DNA of 54,555 nt, taken from Cellulomonas hominis (lineage in GTDB: Bacteria > Actinomycetota > Actinomycetes > Actinomycetales > Cellulomonadaceae). The position numbers and the translations under genes are program-made. Shown piece after piece: positions 7,654 to 16,937 of the stretch. Location of the stretch: positions 1 to 54,555 of the forward strand of contig NZ_CABEGA010000028.1 in the NCBI RefSeq assembly GCF_901521055.1, given 5' to 3'. Within the stretch, counting starts at the first letter, position 1, and each line of letters begins with the position of its first letter. The notes below the pieces were generated by a model, which searched no databases, was not told the origin of the DNA, and saw only the letters and a program-made list of their open reading frames with translations.

Positions 7654-8931
7654 ATGCCGTCTGCCCCTGTGCCCGTCCGCTCCACCGCGCCCTGGCGCGG
7701 TCGCCGGATCGTCCTGCTGGGCGTCGTGCTGGTCGCGCTGAACCTGCGGATCGCCGTCGCGTCGGTGTCCCCGATCCTCGACCTGGTGCGCGAGGACGTC
7801 GCGCTGTCGGCCACCGAGGCGGGCCTGCTGGGGACCATCCCGGTGATCTCGTTCGCGGCGTTCGGGTCGCTGACCCCGGTGCTCGCGCGGCGCCTCGGGC
7901 TCGAGCCGCTGCTGGTCCTGGCGATGCTGCTGTCCGTGACCGGCGAGGTCGTGCGGTCCGGGACGTCGACCGCCACGGGGTTCCTGGGCTGGACCGTGAT
8001 CGCGCTCGCGGGCATGGGGATGGGGAACGTGCTGCTGCCCCCGGTGGTCAAGCGGTACTTCCCGGACCGCATCGGCGTCGTCACGTCCGTCTACTCGGTG
8101 ACGATGTCGGTCAGCACGGCGCTCCCGGCGCTGCTCGCCGTGCCGGTGGCCGAGCGCCTGGGCTGGCGGGTGTCGCTGTCGGTCTGGTCGGTGGTCGGCG
8201 TGCTCGCCGCGGTGCCGTGGGTGGTCGTGGTGGTGCGGTCCGCGGCCGCCCGCGCGGAGCTCGCGGGCGTGCTGCGGCGCTCGCCCACGACGACGCCCGC
8301 TCTGACGTCCCGGCACCGCTCCGGCGGGCGGGTGTGGCGCAGCCCGCTCGCGTGGGGCATGGGCGTGACGTTCGCGATGAACTCGCTCAACGTCTACGCC
8401 ATGTTCGCCTGGCTGCCGCAGATCCTCATCGACGACGGCACGTCGCCGCACGCCGCGGGGACGTGGCTGTCGGTGTACGCGATCCTCAGCCTGCCGCCCG
8501 CGCTGGTGGCCCCGATCGCCGCGGCCCGGATGCGGAACCCGATCGGGCTGATCGTCTTCTTCGTCGCGTGCTTCGTGGCGTCCTACGTCGGGCTGCTCGT
8601 GTCGCCGGACGGTCCGCTGTGGCTGTGGATCGTGCTGGGCGGGCTGGGCCCGGGCGCGTTCCCGGTGCTGCTGGCGCTCATCAACCTGCGGACGCGGACC
8701 TCGGCCGGGGCGGCGTCGCTGTCCGGCTTCACCCAGGGCGTCGGGTACGCGATCGCCGGGACCGGCCCGCTGCTGATCGGCGTGCTGTACGACGCGACCG
8801 GCGGCTGGACGGCGGCGCTGCTGTTCCTCATCGGCACGCTGGTCGTGCTGCTGGCGGCGGCCACCGTCGCGTGCCGGCCGGTCATGCTCGAGGACACCTG
8901 GGGCCCGCGCGGGTCGACGCCGCCCGCCTGA
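7654..8931 (+). CDS. MFS transporter, CynX/NimT family
   Basis: A 425-residue inner-membrane protein with about 12 hydrophobic helices. The first ([24 protein letters not shown]) carries the NLR motif near its centre that is typical of the CynX/NimT (cyanate/2-nitroimidazole) branch of the major facilitator superfamily. A short basic loop (about residues 190-225) joins the two six-helix halves. GAGG seven bases before ATG 7654 supports the start. The substrate cannot be inferred; the family includes cyanate permease and many organic-anion or drug exporters. Divergence from a FadR-type regulator suggests ligand-controlled expression. Confidence 0.9.
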   Translation: MPSAPVPVRSTAPWRGRRIVLLGVVLVALNLRIAVASVSPILDLVREDVALSATEAGLLGTIPVISFAAFGSLTPVLARRLGLEPLLVLAMLLSVTGEVVRSGTSTATGFLGWTVIALAGMGMGNVLLPPVVKRYFPDRIGVVTSVYSVTMSVSTALPALLAVPVAERLGWRVSLSVWSVVGVLAAVPWVVVVVRSAAARAELAGVLRRSPTTTPALTSRHRSGGRVWRSPLAWGMGVTFAMNSLNVYAMFAWLPQILIDDGTSPHAAGTWLSVYAILSLPPALVAPIAAARMRNPIGLIVFFVACFVASYVGLLVSPDGPLWLWIVLGGLGPGAFPVLLALINLRTRTSAGAASLSGFTQGVGYAIAGTGPLLIGVLYDATGGWTAALLFLIGTLVVLLAAATVACRPVMLEDTWGPRGSTPPA

Positions 8932-8945
8932 CCCCGCCGCGGCGG

Positions 8946-8999
8946 CCCGGGTCCGCCGCCTGGGCCCGTCGCCCGGGTCCGCCGCCCGGGTCCGCCGCC
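8946..8999 (+). repeat. Degenerate 13-bp tandem repeat before argS
   Basis: The unit CCCGGGTCCGCCG occurs at 8946, 8972 and 8985, with a diverged copy (TGGGCCCGTCGCC) at 8961. It fills the gap between the MFS gene and the argS promoter. Confidence 0.7.
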
Positions 9000-9034
9000 T
9001 GTGGACGACGGTCGGGGCAGGTGCGGGGCGTCGC

Positions 9035-9049
9035 TACGCTTGTCCGGTG
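9035..9049 (+). promoter_or_regulatory. -10 box giving a probable leaderless argS mRNA
   Basis: TACGCT (9035-9040) lies six bases before GTG 9047. No Shine-Dalgarno sequence fits between them, so transcription probably starts at the start codon itself. Confidence 0.55.
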
Positions 9050-10726
9050 ACCCCTGCTGAGCTCTCCGAGTCCCTGCGCGCCGCCCTCGCGGGTGCCGTC
9101 GCCGACGGGACGTTCGCCCTGCCCGCCGCCGACCTGCCCGAGACGGTGCACGTGGAGCGACCCCGGCAGCGCGAGCACGGCGACTGGGCGACCAACGTGG
9201 CCCTGCAGCTGGCCAAGAAGGCCGGCACCAACCCCCGCGCCTTCGCGGAGGAGCTCGCGCGCCGCCTCGCGGACGCCCCGGGCGTCGCGAAGGTCGACGT
9301 GGCGGGCCCCGGCTTCCTCAACATCACGCTCGACACGGCCGCCGCGGGCGAGCTCGCCCGGTCGGTCGTCGAGGCCGGGCCCGCGTACGGGCGCGGCACC
9401 TCGCTGGCCGGGCAGAGCATCAACCTCGAGTTCGTCTCCGCCAACCCCACCGGGCCGATCCACATCGGCGGTGTCCGCTGGGCCGCGGTCGGGGACAGCC
9501 TGGCGCGCGTGCTGGAGGCGTCCGGCGCCCGCGTCGGCCGCGAGTACTACTTCAACGACCACGGCGCGCAGATCGACCGGTTCGCCCGCTCCCTCCTCGC
9601 CCGGGCGAAGGGCGAGGAGGCGCCGGAGGACGGCTACGGCGGTCAGTACATCGCCGACATCGCCGACGCCGTGATCGCGCAGGCCGCCGCAGCCGGGGAG
9701 CCCGACCCCCGCACGCTGCCGGACGCCGAGGCGCAGGAGGTGTTCCGCGCCCGCGGGGTCGACCTCATGTTCGGCGAGATCAAGCAGGCCCTGCACGAGT
9801 TCGGCGTCGACTTCGACGTGTACTTCCACGAGGACACGCTCCACGAGACCGGCGCCGTCGAGCGCGCGGTCGCCCGGCTGCGCGAGCTCGGCCACATCTT
9901 CGACGCCGACGGCGCGACCTGGCTCCGCACCACGGAGTTCGGGGACGACAAGGACCGCGTCATCATCAAGTCCGACGGCGAGGCCGCGTACATCGCGGGC
10001 GACCTGGCGTACTACCTCGACAAGCGGGAGCGCGGGTTCGACCGCGTGATCATCATGCTGGGCGCCGACCACCACGGGTACATCGGGCGCATGATGGCGA
10101 TGTGCGCCGCGTTCGGCGACACCCCGGGCGTCAACCTCGAGATCCTCATCGGCCAGCTGGTCAACCTGGTCAAGGACGGCCAGCCGGTCCGCATGAGCAA
10201 GCGCGCGGGCACCGTCGTGACTCTCGAGGACCTGGTGGAGGCCGTCGGCGTGGACGCCGCGCGGTACTCGCTGGCGCGGTCCTCGGCGGACTCCTCGATC
10301 GACCTCGACCTGGACCTGCTCACGCGGGCGACCAACGAGAACCCCGTCTACTACGTGCAGTACGCGCACGCCCGGACGTGCTCGGTGGCGCGCAACGCCG
10401 CCGACGCGGGCGTGCGCCGTGAGGACGGCTTCGACGCCGCGCTGCTCGACCACGAGTCCGAGGCGGTGCTGCTCGGCCGGCTCGCCGAGCTGCCGCGGAT
10501 CGTCGCGCAGGCCGCCGAGCTCCGCGAGCCGCACCGCGTCGCCCGCTACCTGGAGGAGCTCGCCGGGGCGTACCACAAGTGGTACGACCAGCGCCGCGTC
10601 CTGCCGTTCGGGGACGAGCAGGTCGGTGACGTGCACCGCACCCGCCTGTGGCTCAACGACGCCACCCGCCAGGTCCTGGCGAACGGCCTGCACCTGCTCG
10701 GGGTCAGCGCACCGGAGCGCATGTGA
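9047..10726 (+). CDS. argS: Arginyl-tRNA synthetase
   Basis: A 559-residue class I aminoacyl-tRNA synthetase that charges tRNA-Arg in the cytoplasm. The N-terminal Add-1 domain (about 1-95) recognises the tRNA D-loop. The HIGH signature appears as HIGG at 139-142 within [12 protein letters not shown]. The KMSKS loop is RMSKR at 382-386, as is normal for part of this family. A DALR anticodon-binding domain completes the C-terminus ([11 protein letters not shown]). GTG 9047 is chosen because the -10 hexamer leaves no room for an upstream start. lysA overlaps its stop by four bases, and the argS-lysA pairing is classical in actinobacteria. Confidence 0.98.
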   Translation: MTPAELSESLRAALAGAVADGTFALPAADLPETVHVERPRQREHGDWATNVALQLAKKAGTNPRAFAEELARRLADAPGVAKVDVAGPGFLNITLDTAAAGELARSVVEAGPAYGRGTSLAGQSINLEFVSANPTGPIHIGGVRWAAVGDSLARVLEASGARVGREYYFNDHGAQIDRFARSLLARAKGEEAPEDGYGGQYIADIADAVIAQAAAAGEPDPRTLPDAEAQEVFRARGVDLMFGEIKQALHEFGVDFDVYFHEDTLHETGAVERAVARLRELGHIFDADGATWLRTTEFGDDKDRVIIKSDGEAAYIAGDLAYYLDKRERGFDRVIIMLGADHHGYIGRMMAMCAAFGDTPGVNLEILIGQLVNLVKDGQPVRMSKRAGTVVTLEDLVEAVGVDAARYSLARSSADSSIDLDLDLLTRATNENPVYYVQYAHARTCSVARNAADAGVRREDGFDAALLDHESEAVLLGRLAELPRIVAQAAELREPHRVARYLEELAGAYHKWYDQRRVLPFGDEQVGDVHRTRLWLNDATRQVLANGLHLLGVSAPERM

Positions 10727-12102
10727 CCGCGCAGCCGCTGGGCCTGCCGTGGTCCGCCAACGCCACGCGCGGGGCGGACGGCGCCGTGCGCGTCGCGGGC
10801 GTCGACGTGCGCGACCTGGCGGCGCAGCAGGGCACGCCCGCGTACGTGCTCGACGAGGCGGACTTCCGCGCCCGCGCCCGGGACCTGCGCGGGGCGTTCG
10901 AGCGCGCGTTCGGCGAGATCGGCGCCGGCGTGGACGTCTACTACGCCGGCAAGGCCTTCCTGTCCGTGGCCGTCGCGCGCTGGGCGCACGAGGAGGGCCT
11001 GCGGGTCGACACCTCCACCGGCGGCGAGCTCGCGGTCGCCCTGCGCGCCGGCGTCCCGGGGGAGCACCTGGGGCTGCACGGGAACAACAAGTCCGACGCC
11101 GAGATCGCGCGGGCGCTCGAGGCCGGGGTCGGACGGATCATCGTCGACTCCTTCGGGGAGATCGAGCGGGTCGTCGCCGCGGTGCGCGCCCGCGGCGCCG
11201 GTGCCCCGCCCGCGCCGGTGATGGTGCGCGTCACCACGGGCGTGCACGCCGGCGGCCACGAGTACATCTCGACCGCCCACGAGGACCAGAAGTTCGGCCT
11301 GTCGGTCGCGGCCCGGACCGGCGGCGACGACCCGGTCAGCCCCGCGATGGCGGCGCTCGAGGAGATCCTGCGCCGGCCCGAGCTGCGGCTGCTCGGCATC
11401 CACTCGCACATCGGCTCCCAGATCCTCGACCCCGCCGGGTTCGCCGTCGCGGCCGCCAGCGTGCTGGGCCTGCGCGCCGACCTGGCGGCCCGCACCGGCT
11501 ACCTGGTGCCCGAGGTGGACCTGGGCGGCGGGTTCGGCATCGCCTACCTGCCGGGGGAGGTGCCGCTCGACACCGGGCGCATCGCGAAGGAGATCGCCGC
11601 GGCCGTCGACTCCGCCTGCGCCTCGCTCGGCACGCCGGTGCCGCGGTTGTCGTTCGAGCCGGGACGCGCGGTCGTCGGCCCCACCACGCTCACCCTGTAC
11701 ACCGTCGGGACGGTGAAGCCCGTGCGCCTGGACGACGGCAGCGAGCGGCTGTACGTCTCGGTCGACGGCGGGATGAGCGACAACATCCGCCCCGCCCTGT
11801 ACGGCGCGCACTACCACGCGGCCGTCGTGTCCCGCACGGGCTCGGCGGACACCGTCCTCGCGCGTGTCGTGGGCAAGCACTGCGAGAGCGGCGACATCGT
11901 CGTGCACCAGGTGCAGCTCCCCGCCGACGTCGCGCCCGGCGACCTGCTCGCCGTCGCGGCGACCGGCGCGTACGGGCGGTCGATGGCCTCCAACTACAAC
12001 CACGTGCCGCGGCCGCCGGTCGTCGCGGTCGCCGACGGTGCCACCCGGGTGCTGGTCCGGCGCGAGACCGAGGACGACCTCCTGGCCCTCGACCTCGGCT
12101 GA
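10723..12102 (+). CDS. lysA: Diaminopimelate decarboxylase
   Basis: A 459-residue PLP enzyme that converts meso-diaminopimelate to L-lysine and CO2, the last lysine step. The fold-type III barrel has the PLP lysine in YYAGKAF (K77), HSHIGSQI, the glycine-rich phosphate clamp [17 protein letters not shown] and the C-terminal [10 protein letters not shown], which supplies a residue to the partner active site. Start GTG 10723 overlaps the argS stop (ATGTGA), so the two are translationally coupled. Because of this overlap there is no room for a lysine riboswitch. The gene is followed directly by the toxin-antitoxin operator. Confidence 0.98.
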   Translation: MTAQPLGLPWSANATRGADGAVRVAGVDVRDLAAQQGTPAYVLDEADFRARARDLRGAFERAFGEIGAGVDVYYAGKAFLSVAVARWAHEEGLRVDTSTGGELAVALRAGVPGEHLGLHGNNKSDAEIARALEAGVGRIIVDSFGEIERVVAAVRARGAGAPPAPVMVRVTTGVHAGGHEYISTAHEDQKFGLSVAARTGGDDPVSPAMAALEEILRRPELRLLGIHSHIGSQILDPAGFAVAAASVLGLRADLAARTGYLVPEVDLGGGFGIAYLPGEVPLDTGRIAKEIAAAVDSACASLGTPVPRLSFEPGRAVVGPTTLTLYTVGTVKPVRLDDGSERLYVSVDGGMSDNIRPALYGAHYHAAVVSRTGSADTVLARVVGKHCESGDIVVHQVQLPADVAPGDLLAVAATGAYGRSMASNYNHVPRPPVVAVADGATRVLVRRETEDDLLALDLG

Positions 12103-12108
12103 CCCTGC

Positions 12109-12128
12109 CCGATAGCATGTGCTATCGG
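12109..12128 (+). promoter_or_regulatory. Palindromic operator overlapping a -10 box
   Basis: Perfect 9-bp arms CCGATAGCA (12109-12117) and TGCTATCGG (12120-12128) with a 2-base centre. The left arm contains the -10-like TAGCAT (12113-12118) and the right arm runs into the GGAGG ribosome site. It is ideally placed for autorepression by the HTH-containing antitoxin encoded next. Confidence 0.7.
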
Positions 12129-12139
12129 AGGTGGCGGCC

Positions 12140-12763
12140 ATGGGGTCAGGTGCGGTGGACGACGGTCAGAAGGAGCCCGCGGGGGACCCGAGCCCGTCGC
12201 CGGTCGAGGAGGCGTTCGCCGCGTACCTCGGTGAGGCGGCGGCGCGAGCCGAGAGGCTGCGGGCCGACGCCGCTCGCGCACTCGTCCTGGCGGCGCGGCA
12301 GGCGGCGGACCTCGGGTGGAGCCAGCGCCGGATCGCCGCCGCGCTCGGCCGGAGCCAGCCGGAGGTCGCGCGGCTGCTGCGCCGCATCGACCTGGTGCCG
12401 CCGACGGTCGCCGTCGAGGTGCGGGGCGGCAAGGACCACGGGCGCGGTGCGCACGTGCCCTCCGCAGGCGCGGACAGCTCGACGCTGGCCCGCGTGCTGG
12501 GGGAGCACCGTGACGCGATCGTGGCAGCAGCCGAGCGGTACGGGCTGTCCAACGTGCGCGTCTTCGGCTCCGTCGCGCGGGGCGAGGACCGGCCCGACTC
12601 CGACGTCGACCTGCTCGTCGACCTCGCTCCCGGCGTCAGCCTGTTCGACCTGGGCCGCGCCGAGGTCGACCTGGTGGAGATCCTCGGGCGGCCGGTGGAC
12701 GTGGTGCCCGCACGCATGTTGAAGCCGCGCGTCGCTGCGACCGTCGAGGCGATCGCCCTGTGA
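12140..12763 (+). CDS. MNT nucleotidyltransferase antitoxin with N-terminal HTH
   Basis: A 207-residue protein from ATG 12140, with GGAGGTGG seven bases upstream; an in-frame GTG at 12119 lies inside the operator and has no ribosome site. Residues 22-58 are helical. Residues 59-85 are a helix-turn-helix (LGWSQRRIAAALGRSQPEVARLL). Residues 115-207 form a minimal nucleotidyltransferase domain with the GSX10DXD signature (G143, S144, D155, D157). In HEPN-MNT systems the MNT protein adenylylates a tyrosine of the HEPN toxin to neutralise it. Here it is probably also the DNA-binding autorepressor. The toxin gene follows with a GTGA overlap. Confidence 0.85.
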   Translation: MGSGAVDDGQKEPAGDPSPSPVEEAFAAYLGEAAARAERLRADAARALVLAARQAADLGWSQRRIAAALGRSQPEVARLLRRIDLVPPTVAVEVRGGKDHGRGAHVPSAGADSSTLARVLGEHRDAIVAAAERYGLSNVRVFGSVARGEDRPDSDVDLLVDLAPGVSLFDLGRAEVDLVEILGRPVDVVPARMLKPRVAATVEAIAL

Positions 12764-13251
12764 CGCGGACGACGGCGGACCTCGTGGCCGAGGCGCTCGA
12801 GCACGTCGACGCGCTCCGGAAGCACGTGGCGGTGCTGGGCCTGGACCACCAGGCGGGGTTCGACGCGGTGTGCCTGCGTCTCGCGGTGGCGATCGACTGC
12901 ATCGCCCAGCTGCCCCCGGTGCTCCGTGACACCGTCTGCGGCGGGAGCTGGCCGTCGGTGCGCGCCACGCGCAACCGCATCGTGCACGGCTACTTCACCG
13001 TCGACGCGGAGGTCGTCCGCATGGCGGTCGACCGCGACGTCGGGCCGCTCCGGGCCCGACTGCTCGCGGGGCGGACGAGCTGCCGGCGGTGCCGTGACGT
13101 CCGCCGCGGGAGCGCGGCGACCACGCTGTGGATACCCGGCCGGCGGCGGGGGCCTCGCCCCTATCCTGTGTCAGCGGCCGGGCGCCTCAGCGCCGGCCGT
13201 ATCCCAGCGGACCCGGGACGTCCGGGCGTGATCGAGAGGCGCACGCGGTGA
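12760..13251 (+). CDS. HEPN toxin (DUF86/HepT-like), probably frameshifted at the end
   Basis: A 163-residue ORF from GTG 12760. Residues 1-105 are a HEPN four-helix domain with the RX4HXY motif intact (R71, H76, Y78 in RNRIVHGYF). That motif marks HepT RNases, and its Tyr is the known AMPylation target of MntA. DUF86 proteins are usually about 110-115 residues. The 55-residue tail here is basic, low-complexity, and runs through the hom promoter and over the hom start. Adding one G to the G4 run at 13068-13071 would give a natural end (...GADELPAVP) at 13095-13097. The catalytic part is intact, so it may still be active; the real gene end is uncertain. Confidence 0.75.
   Translation: MTRTTADLVAEALEHVDALRKHVAVLGLDHQAGFDAVCLRLAVAIDCIAQLPPVLRDTVCGGSWPSVRATRNRIVHGYFTVDAEVVRMAVDRDVGPLRARLLAGRTSCRRCRDVRRGSAATTLWIPGRRRGPRPYPVSAAGRLSAGRIPADPGRPGVIERRTR
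13162..13199 (+). promoter_or_regulatory. hom promoter -10 and 5'-end hairpin
   Basis: TATCCT (13162-13167) is a good -10 box. About eight bases later a hairpin begins: CGGCCGGGCGC (13175-13185) with GCGCCGGCCG (13190-13199), a CTCA loop and one bulged base. It lies at the very 5' end of the predicted hom transcript. Confidence 0.5.
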
Positions 13252-14612
13252 CTGCACGCGACGAGACCGGCCGGCACGCCCGGCCCGCGACGACGGAGCG
13301 CCCGGCGGTGCGGGTCGCCCTGCTCGGCTGCGGCGTCGTGGGCACGGAGGTCGTGCGGCTGCTCACCACGCAGGCGGAGGACCTGGCCGCCCGCGTCGGC
13401 GCCCCGCTGGAGCTCGTCGGCGTGGCCGTGCGCGACGTCGACGCCGACCGCGACCCCGTCGTGGACCGGTCGCTGCTGACCTCCGACGCCAAGGCGCTGG
13501 TCACGAAGGCGGACGTCGTCGTCGAGGTCGTCGGCGGCATCGAGCCCGCCCGGTCGCTGCTGCTGCGCGCGATCGAGCACGGGGCCGCGGTCGTGACGGC
13601 GAACAAGGCGCTGCTCGCCGAGGACGGCCCCACGCTCTACCAGGCCGCGGACGCCGCGGGCGTCGACGTGTACTTCGAGGCCGCGGTCGCCGGGGCGATC
13701 CCGCTGGTCCGGCCCGTGCGCGAGTCGCTCACCGGCGACCGCGTGCACCGCGTCCTCGGCATCGTGAACGGCACGACCAACTACGTGCTCGACCGGATGG
13801 CCACCGACGGTCTCGACCTCGACGCGGCCGTCGCCGAGGCGCAGGCGCTCGGGTACGCGGAGGCCGACCCGACGGCCGACGTCGAGGGGTTCGACGCCGC
13901 GGCCAAGGCCGCGATCCTCGCCTCGCTGGCGTTCCACACCCGGGTCTCGCTCGAGGACGTCGACCGCCAGGGCATCACCGCGGTCACCGCGGACGACGTC
14001 GCGTGGGCCGGCCGGACCGGGCACGTCATCAAGCTGCTCGCGATCGCCGAGCGCCGCACCACCGACGGCGGCGGCGACGGCGTCCAGGTGCGCGTGCACC
14101 CGTCGCTGGTCCCGCTGGCCCACCCGCTGGCCGGCGTCCGGGGCGCGTTCAACGCCGTGTTCGTCGAGGCCGAGGCCGCCGGCGAGCTCATGTTCTACGG
14201 CCGGGGCGCCGGCGGTGCGCCGACCGCGTCGGCCGTGCTCGGCGACGTGGTGTCCGCGGCCCGGCACCGGGTGCACGGCGGGCGCGGCCCCGCCGAGTCC
14301 TGGTACGCCGCCCTGCCGGTGCTGCCCGCCGAGTCGGCGCGCACCCGCTACCAGGTGCGGCTCGACGTCGACGACCGCCCCGGCGTGCTCGCCCAGGTGT
14401 CCGCGGTGCTCGCGGAGCACGGGGTGTCCATCGAGGCCGTGCGGCAGTCGCCCGCCGACGTGACCAGCACCGACGAGGCTCCGGGCGTCGCCCGCCTCGT
14501 CATCACCACGCACGAGGCGCCGGAGGCCGCGCTGGCCGCCACCGTCGCCGCGATCGGCGACCTCGGCTCCGTCCGCCAGGTCGTGTCCGTCCTGCGAGTC
14601 GAGGGAGCCTGA
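13248..14612 (+). CDS. hom: Homoserine dehydrogenase
   Basis: A 454-residue enzyme that reduces aspartate semialdehyde to homoserine, the branch point to threonine and methionine. The N-terminal Rossmann domain has GCGVVG at 27-32. The catalytic domain contains TANKALLAE and [14 protein letters not shown]. Residues about 365-454 form an ACT domain ([22 protein letters not shown]) that normally confers threonine feedback inhibition. GTG 13248 follows GAGAGG by nine bases. thrC overlaps its stop by one base, giving a hom-thrC-thrB operon. Confidence 0.98.
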   Translation: MTARDETGRHARPATTERPAVRVALLGCGVVGTEVVRLLTTQAEDLAARVGAPLELVGVAVRDVDADRDPVVDRSLLTSDAKALVTKADVVVEVVGGIEPARSLLLRAIEHGAAVVTANKALLAEDGPTLYQAADAAGVDVYFEAAVAGAIPLVRPVRESLTGDRVHRVLGIVNGTTNYVLDRMATDGLDLDAAVAEAQALGYAEADPTADVEGFDAAAKAAILASLAFHTRVSLEDVDRQGITAVTADDVAWAGRTGHVIKLLAIAERRTTDGGGDGVQVRVHPSLVPLAHPLAGVRGAFNAVFVEAEAAGELMFYGRGAGGAPTASAVLGDVVSAARHRVHGGRGPAESWYAALPVLPAESARTRYQVRLDVDDRPGVLAQVSAVLAEHGVSIEAVRQSPADVTSTDEAPGVARLVITTHEAPEAALAATVAAIGDLGSVRQVVSVLRVEGA

Positions 14613-15703
14613 TGGCCCACCAGTGGCGCGGTGTGATCCGCGAGTACGCGGACCGCCTGCCGGCGCACGTCCAGGAGCGTGTCGTGACGCTCGGCGAGGG
14701 CGGCACGCCGCTCGTCCCCGCCCCCGCGCTCTCGGCGCTGACCGGCGCGGAGGTGTACGTCAAGGTCGAGGGCATGAACCCGACCGGGTCCTTCAAGGAC
14801 CGCGGCATGACGACCGCGATGTCCGCGGCCGCGGGCCGTGGCGCGAAGGCCGTCGTGTGCGCGTCCACCGGCAACACCTCGGCGTCGGCCGCGGCGTACG
14901 CCACGGCCGCCGGGATGGTCTGCGCGGTGCTCGTGCCGGACGGCAAGATCGCGATGGGCAAGCTCAGCCAGGCCGTCGCGCACGGTGCGCGGCTGCTGCA
15001 GGTCGACGGCAACTTCGACGACTGCCTGGTCGCCGCGCGCAAGCTCGCCGAGGCGTACCCGGTGGAGCTCGTCAACTCCGTGAACCCGGACCGCATCGAG
15101 GGCCAGAAGACCGGCGCGTTCGAGATCGTCGACGCCCTGGGCGACGCCCCCGACATCCACGCGCTGCCCGTCGGCAACGCCGGCAACATCACCGCGTACT
15201 GGAAGGGGTTCCGCGAGTACGCGGGCCTCGACGCCGGCGCGGAGCACGGCGCGGTCGCCACGCACACGCCGATCATGTGGGGGTTCCAGGCGGCCGGCGC
15301 CGCGCCGATCGTGCGCGGGTACCCGATCACCGAGCCCGAGACCATCGCCACGGCGATCCGGATCGGCAACCCCGCGTCCTGGACGCAGGCCGAGGCGGCG
15401 CGCGACCTGTCGGGCGGGCTCATCGACGCGGTGACGGACGACGAGATCCTCGCCGCGCACCGCGTGCTGTCCTCGCAGGTCGGCGTGTTCGTCGAGCCGG
15501 CGTCGGCCGCGGGCGTCGCGGGCATCCTCAAGATGGCGGAGGCCGGGCGCGTGCCGGCGGGCGCGCGGATCGTCGTCACCGTCACCGGCCACGGCCTCAA
15601 GGACCCCCAGTGGGCCCTGCGCACCGCGGACGGCACCGAGGTCGAGACCACCCGCGTGCGGCCCGACGTGGTCGAGATCGCCGCGGCCCTCGGCCTCGGC
15701 TGA
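14612..15703 (+). CDS. thrC: Threonine synthase
   Basis: A 363-residue PLP enzyme that converts O-phosphohomoserine to threonine. PLP lysine K62 lies in [10 protein letters not shown], the phosphate-cup motif [12 protein letters not shown] comes later, and [13 protein letters not shown] binds cofactor and substrate. It is the compact class II length typical of Gram-positives. ATG 14612 overlaps the hom stop as TGATG. The thrB start follows seven bases after its stop. Confidence 0.98.
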   Translation: MAHQWRGVIREYADRLPAHVQERVVTLGEGGTPLVPAPALSALTGAEVYVKVEGMNPTGSFKDRGMTTAMSAAAGRGAKAVVCASTGNTSASAAAYATAAGMVCAVLVPDGKIAMGKLSQAVAHGARLLQVDGNFDDCLVAARKLAEAYPVELVNSVNPDRIEGQKTGAFEIVDALGDAPDIHALPVGNAGNITAYWKGFREYAGLDAGAEHGAVATHTPIMWGFQAAGAAPIVRGYPITEPETIATAIRIGNPASWTQAEAARDLSGGLIDAVTDDEILAAHRVLSSQVGVFVEPASAAGVAGILKMAEAGRVPAGARIVVTVTGHGLKDPQWALRTADGTEVETTRVRPDVVEIAAALGLG

Positions 15704-15710
15704 CGCGGCC

Positions 15711-16667
15711 GTGCGACTGGGAGCCGACCGGGCGCGGGTGCGCGTCCCGGCGACGAGCGCCAACCTCGGCCCGGGCTTCGACGCCCTGGGGCTGGCCCTC
15801 GCGCTGTACGACGACGTCGAGGTGCGCGCGCTCGGGTCCCCCGACGTGGTCGTCGACGTGGTGGGGGAGGGCGCCGACGACGTCCCCACCGGGGACGACC
15901 ACCTGGTGGTGCGGGCCCTGCGGCACGCGCTCGACCACGTGGGTGCGCCGCAGACCGGCCTGCACCTGACCTGCCGCAACCGGATCCCGCACGGCCGGGG
16001 GCTCGGCTCGTCGGCCGGCGCCGTCGTGGCGGGGCTGCTCGCGGCGCGCGCGCTCGTCGCGGAGCCCGAGTCGCTCGACGACGACGTCGTGCTGCGGCTC
16101 GCCACGGAGCTGGAGGGTCACCCCGACAACGCGGCGCCCGCGCTGCTGGGCGGGGCGACGGTCGCGTGGTCGGACGACGCCGCGGGCACGGTGCACGCCG
16201 CGCGCCTCGCGGTGCACGAGACGATCGCCCCGGTCGTCGTGGTCCCCGGGACCCGGCTCGCCACGTCCCACGCCCGCGGCGTGCTGCCGGAGACGGTGCC
16301 GCACCGGGACGCCGCGTTCCAGGCGGGCCGCGCGGCCCTGCTCGTCGAGGCGCTCGGTCGCCGGCCGGACCTGCTGCTGCCCGCCACGCAGGACCGGCTG
16401 CACCAGGGCTACCGCCGGCCGGTGATGGCCGAGAGCATGGCGCTGGTCGACGCGCTGCGCGCCCGCGGCGTGCCCGCGGTGGTGTCCGGCGCCGGCCCGA
16501 CCGTCCTGGTGCTGGCTCGCGGTGCGGGTGAACCTGCGGAGGGGGCACCGGCGGCGACCGACGCCGACACCGCGCTCGACCAGGTGTTCGGCGGCGCGAT
16601 GGGCGGCTGGCGCATCCTGCGGCTCGCGATCGACACGGCCGGTGCGGCGTGGCGGAAGCTGCCCTGA
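15711..16667 (+). CDS. thrB: Homoserine kinase
   Basis: A 318-residue GHMP-family kinase that phosphorylates homoserine. Three motifs are visible: the N-terminal VPATSANLGPGFDALGLAL, the ATP-binding PHGRGLGSSAGAVVAGL at 93-109, and the C-terminal GAGPTVLVLA. Start GTG 15711 is close behind the thrC stop, completing the operon. A short Ala/Pro-rich insertion (about 268-283) near the C-terminus is not conserved in the family. No clear terminator follows; the rho promoter begins 16 bases after the stop. Confidence 0.97.
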   Translation: MRLGADRARVRVPATSANLGPGFDALGLALALYDDVEVRALGSPDVVVDVVGEGADDVPTGDDHLVVRALRHALDHVGAPQTGLHLTCRNRIPHGRGLGSSAGAVVAGLLAARALVAEPESLDDDVVLRLATELEGHPDNAAPALLGGATVAWSDDAAGTVHAARLAVHETIAPVVVVPGTRLATSHARGVLPETVPHRDAAFQAGRAALLVEALGRRPDLLLPATQDRLHQGYRRPVMAESMALVDALRARGVPAVVSGAGPTVLVLARGAGEPAEGAPAATDADTALDQVFGGAMGGWRILRLAIDTAGAAWRKLP

Positions 16668-16683
16668 GGGGTGGGCCCGGTGC

Positions 16684-16937
16684 TATGCTGAGCCCGTTCC
16701 CCGGACCTCGTCCTGATATCCGCTCAGCCTTTTTCCGGTGCAGCGCCGCTCAGGTGCCCCGCCCCGCGAAGGCCCGGGTCCCCGGAGATCCGAGACCGGG
16801 AACGATCCAGCCCACGTGAGTCGCCGCTCAGCGCGACACGTGCGGCTTCACCGACGCGCCGGCCCCCCACGAGGGACCGGACGCGGACCGCGCCCCGACG
16901 GTGGGTGGCGGTCCCCGACGAGGGGGAAGGGTCCTTC
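16684..16937 (+). promoter_or_regulatory. rho promoter and long structured leader
   Basis: TATGCT (16684-16689) is a strong -10. The leader runs about 240 bases before the rho GTG. It contains a T5 run (16730-16734) and a hairpin around 16813-16848 (CACGT...GTCGC, GCGAC...ACGTG), among other short inverted repeats. E. coli rho has an autoregulatory leader, so attenuation by Rho itself is a reasonable idea. Confidence 0.5.

Noticed and set aside
10680..10760. Lysine riboswitch before lysA
   Set aside because: lysA overlaps argS by four bases, leaving no leader.
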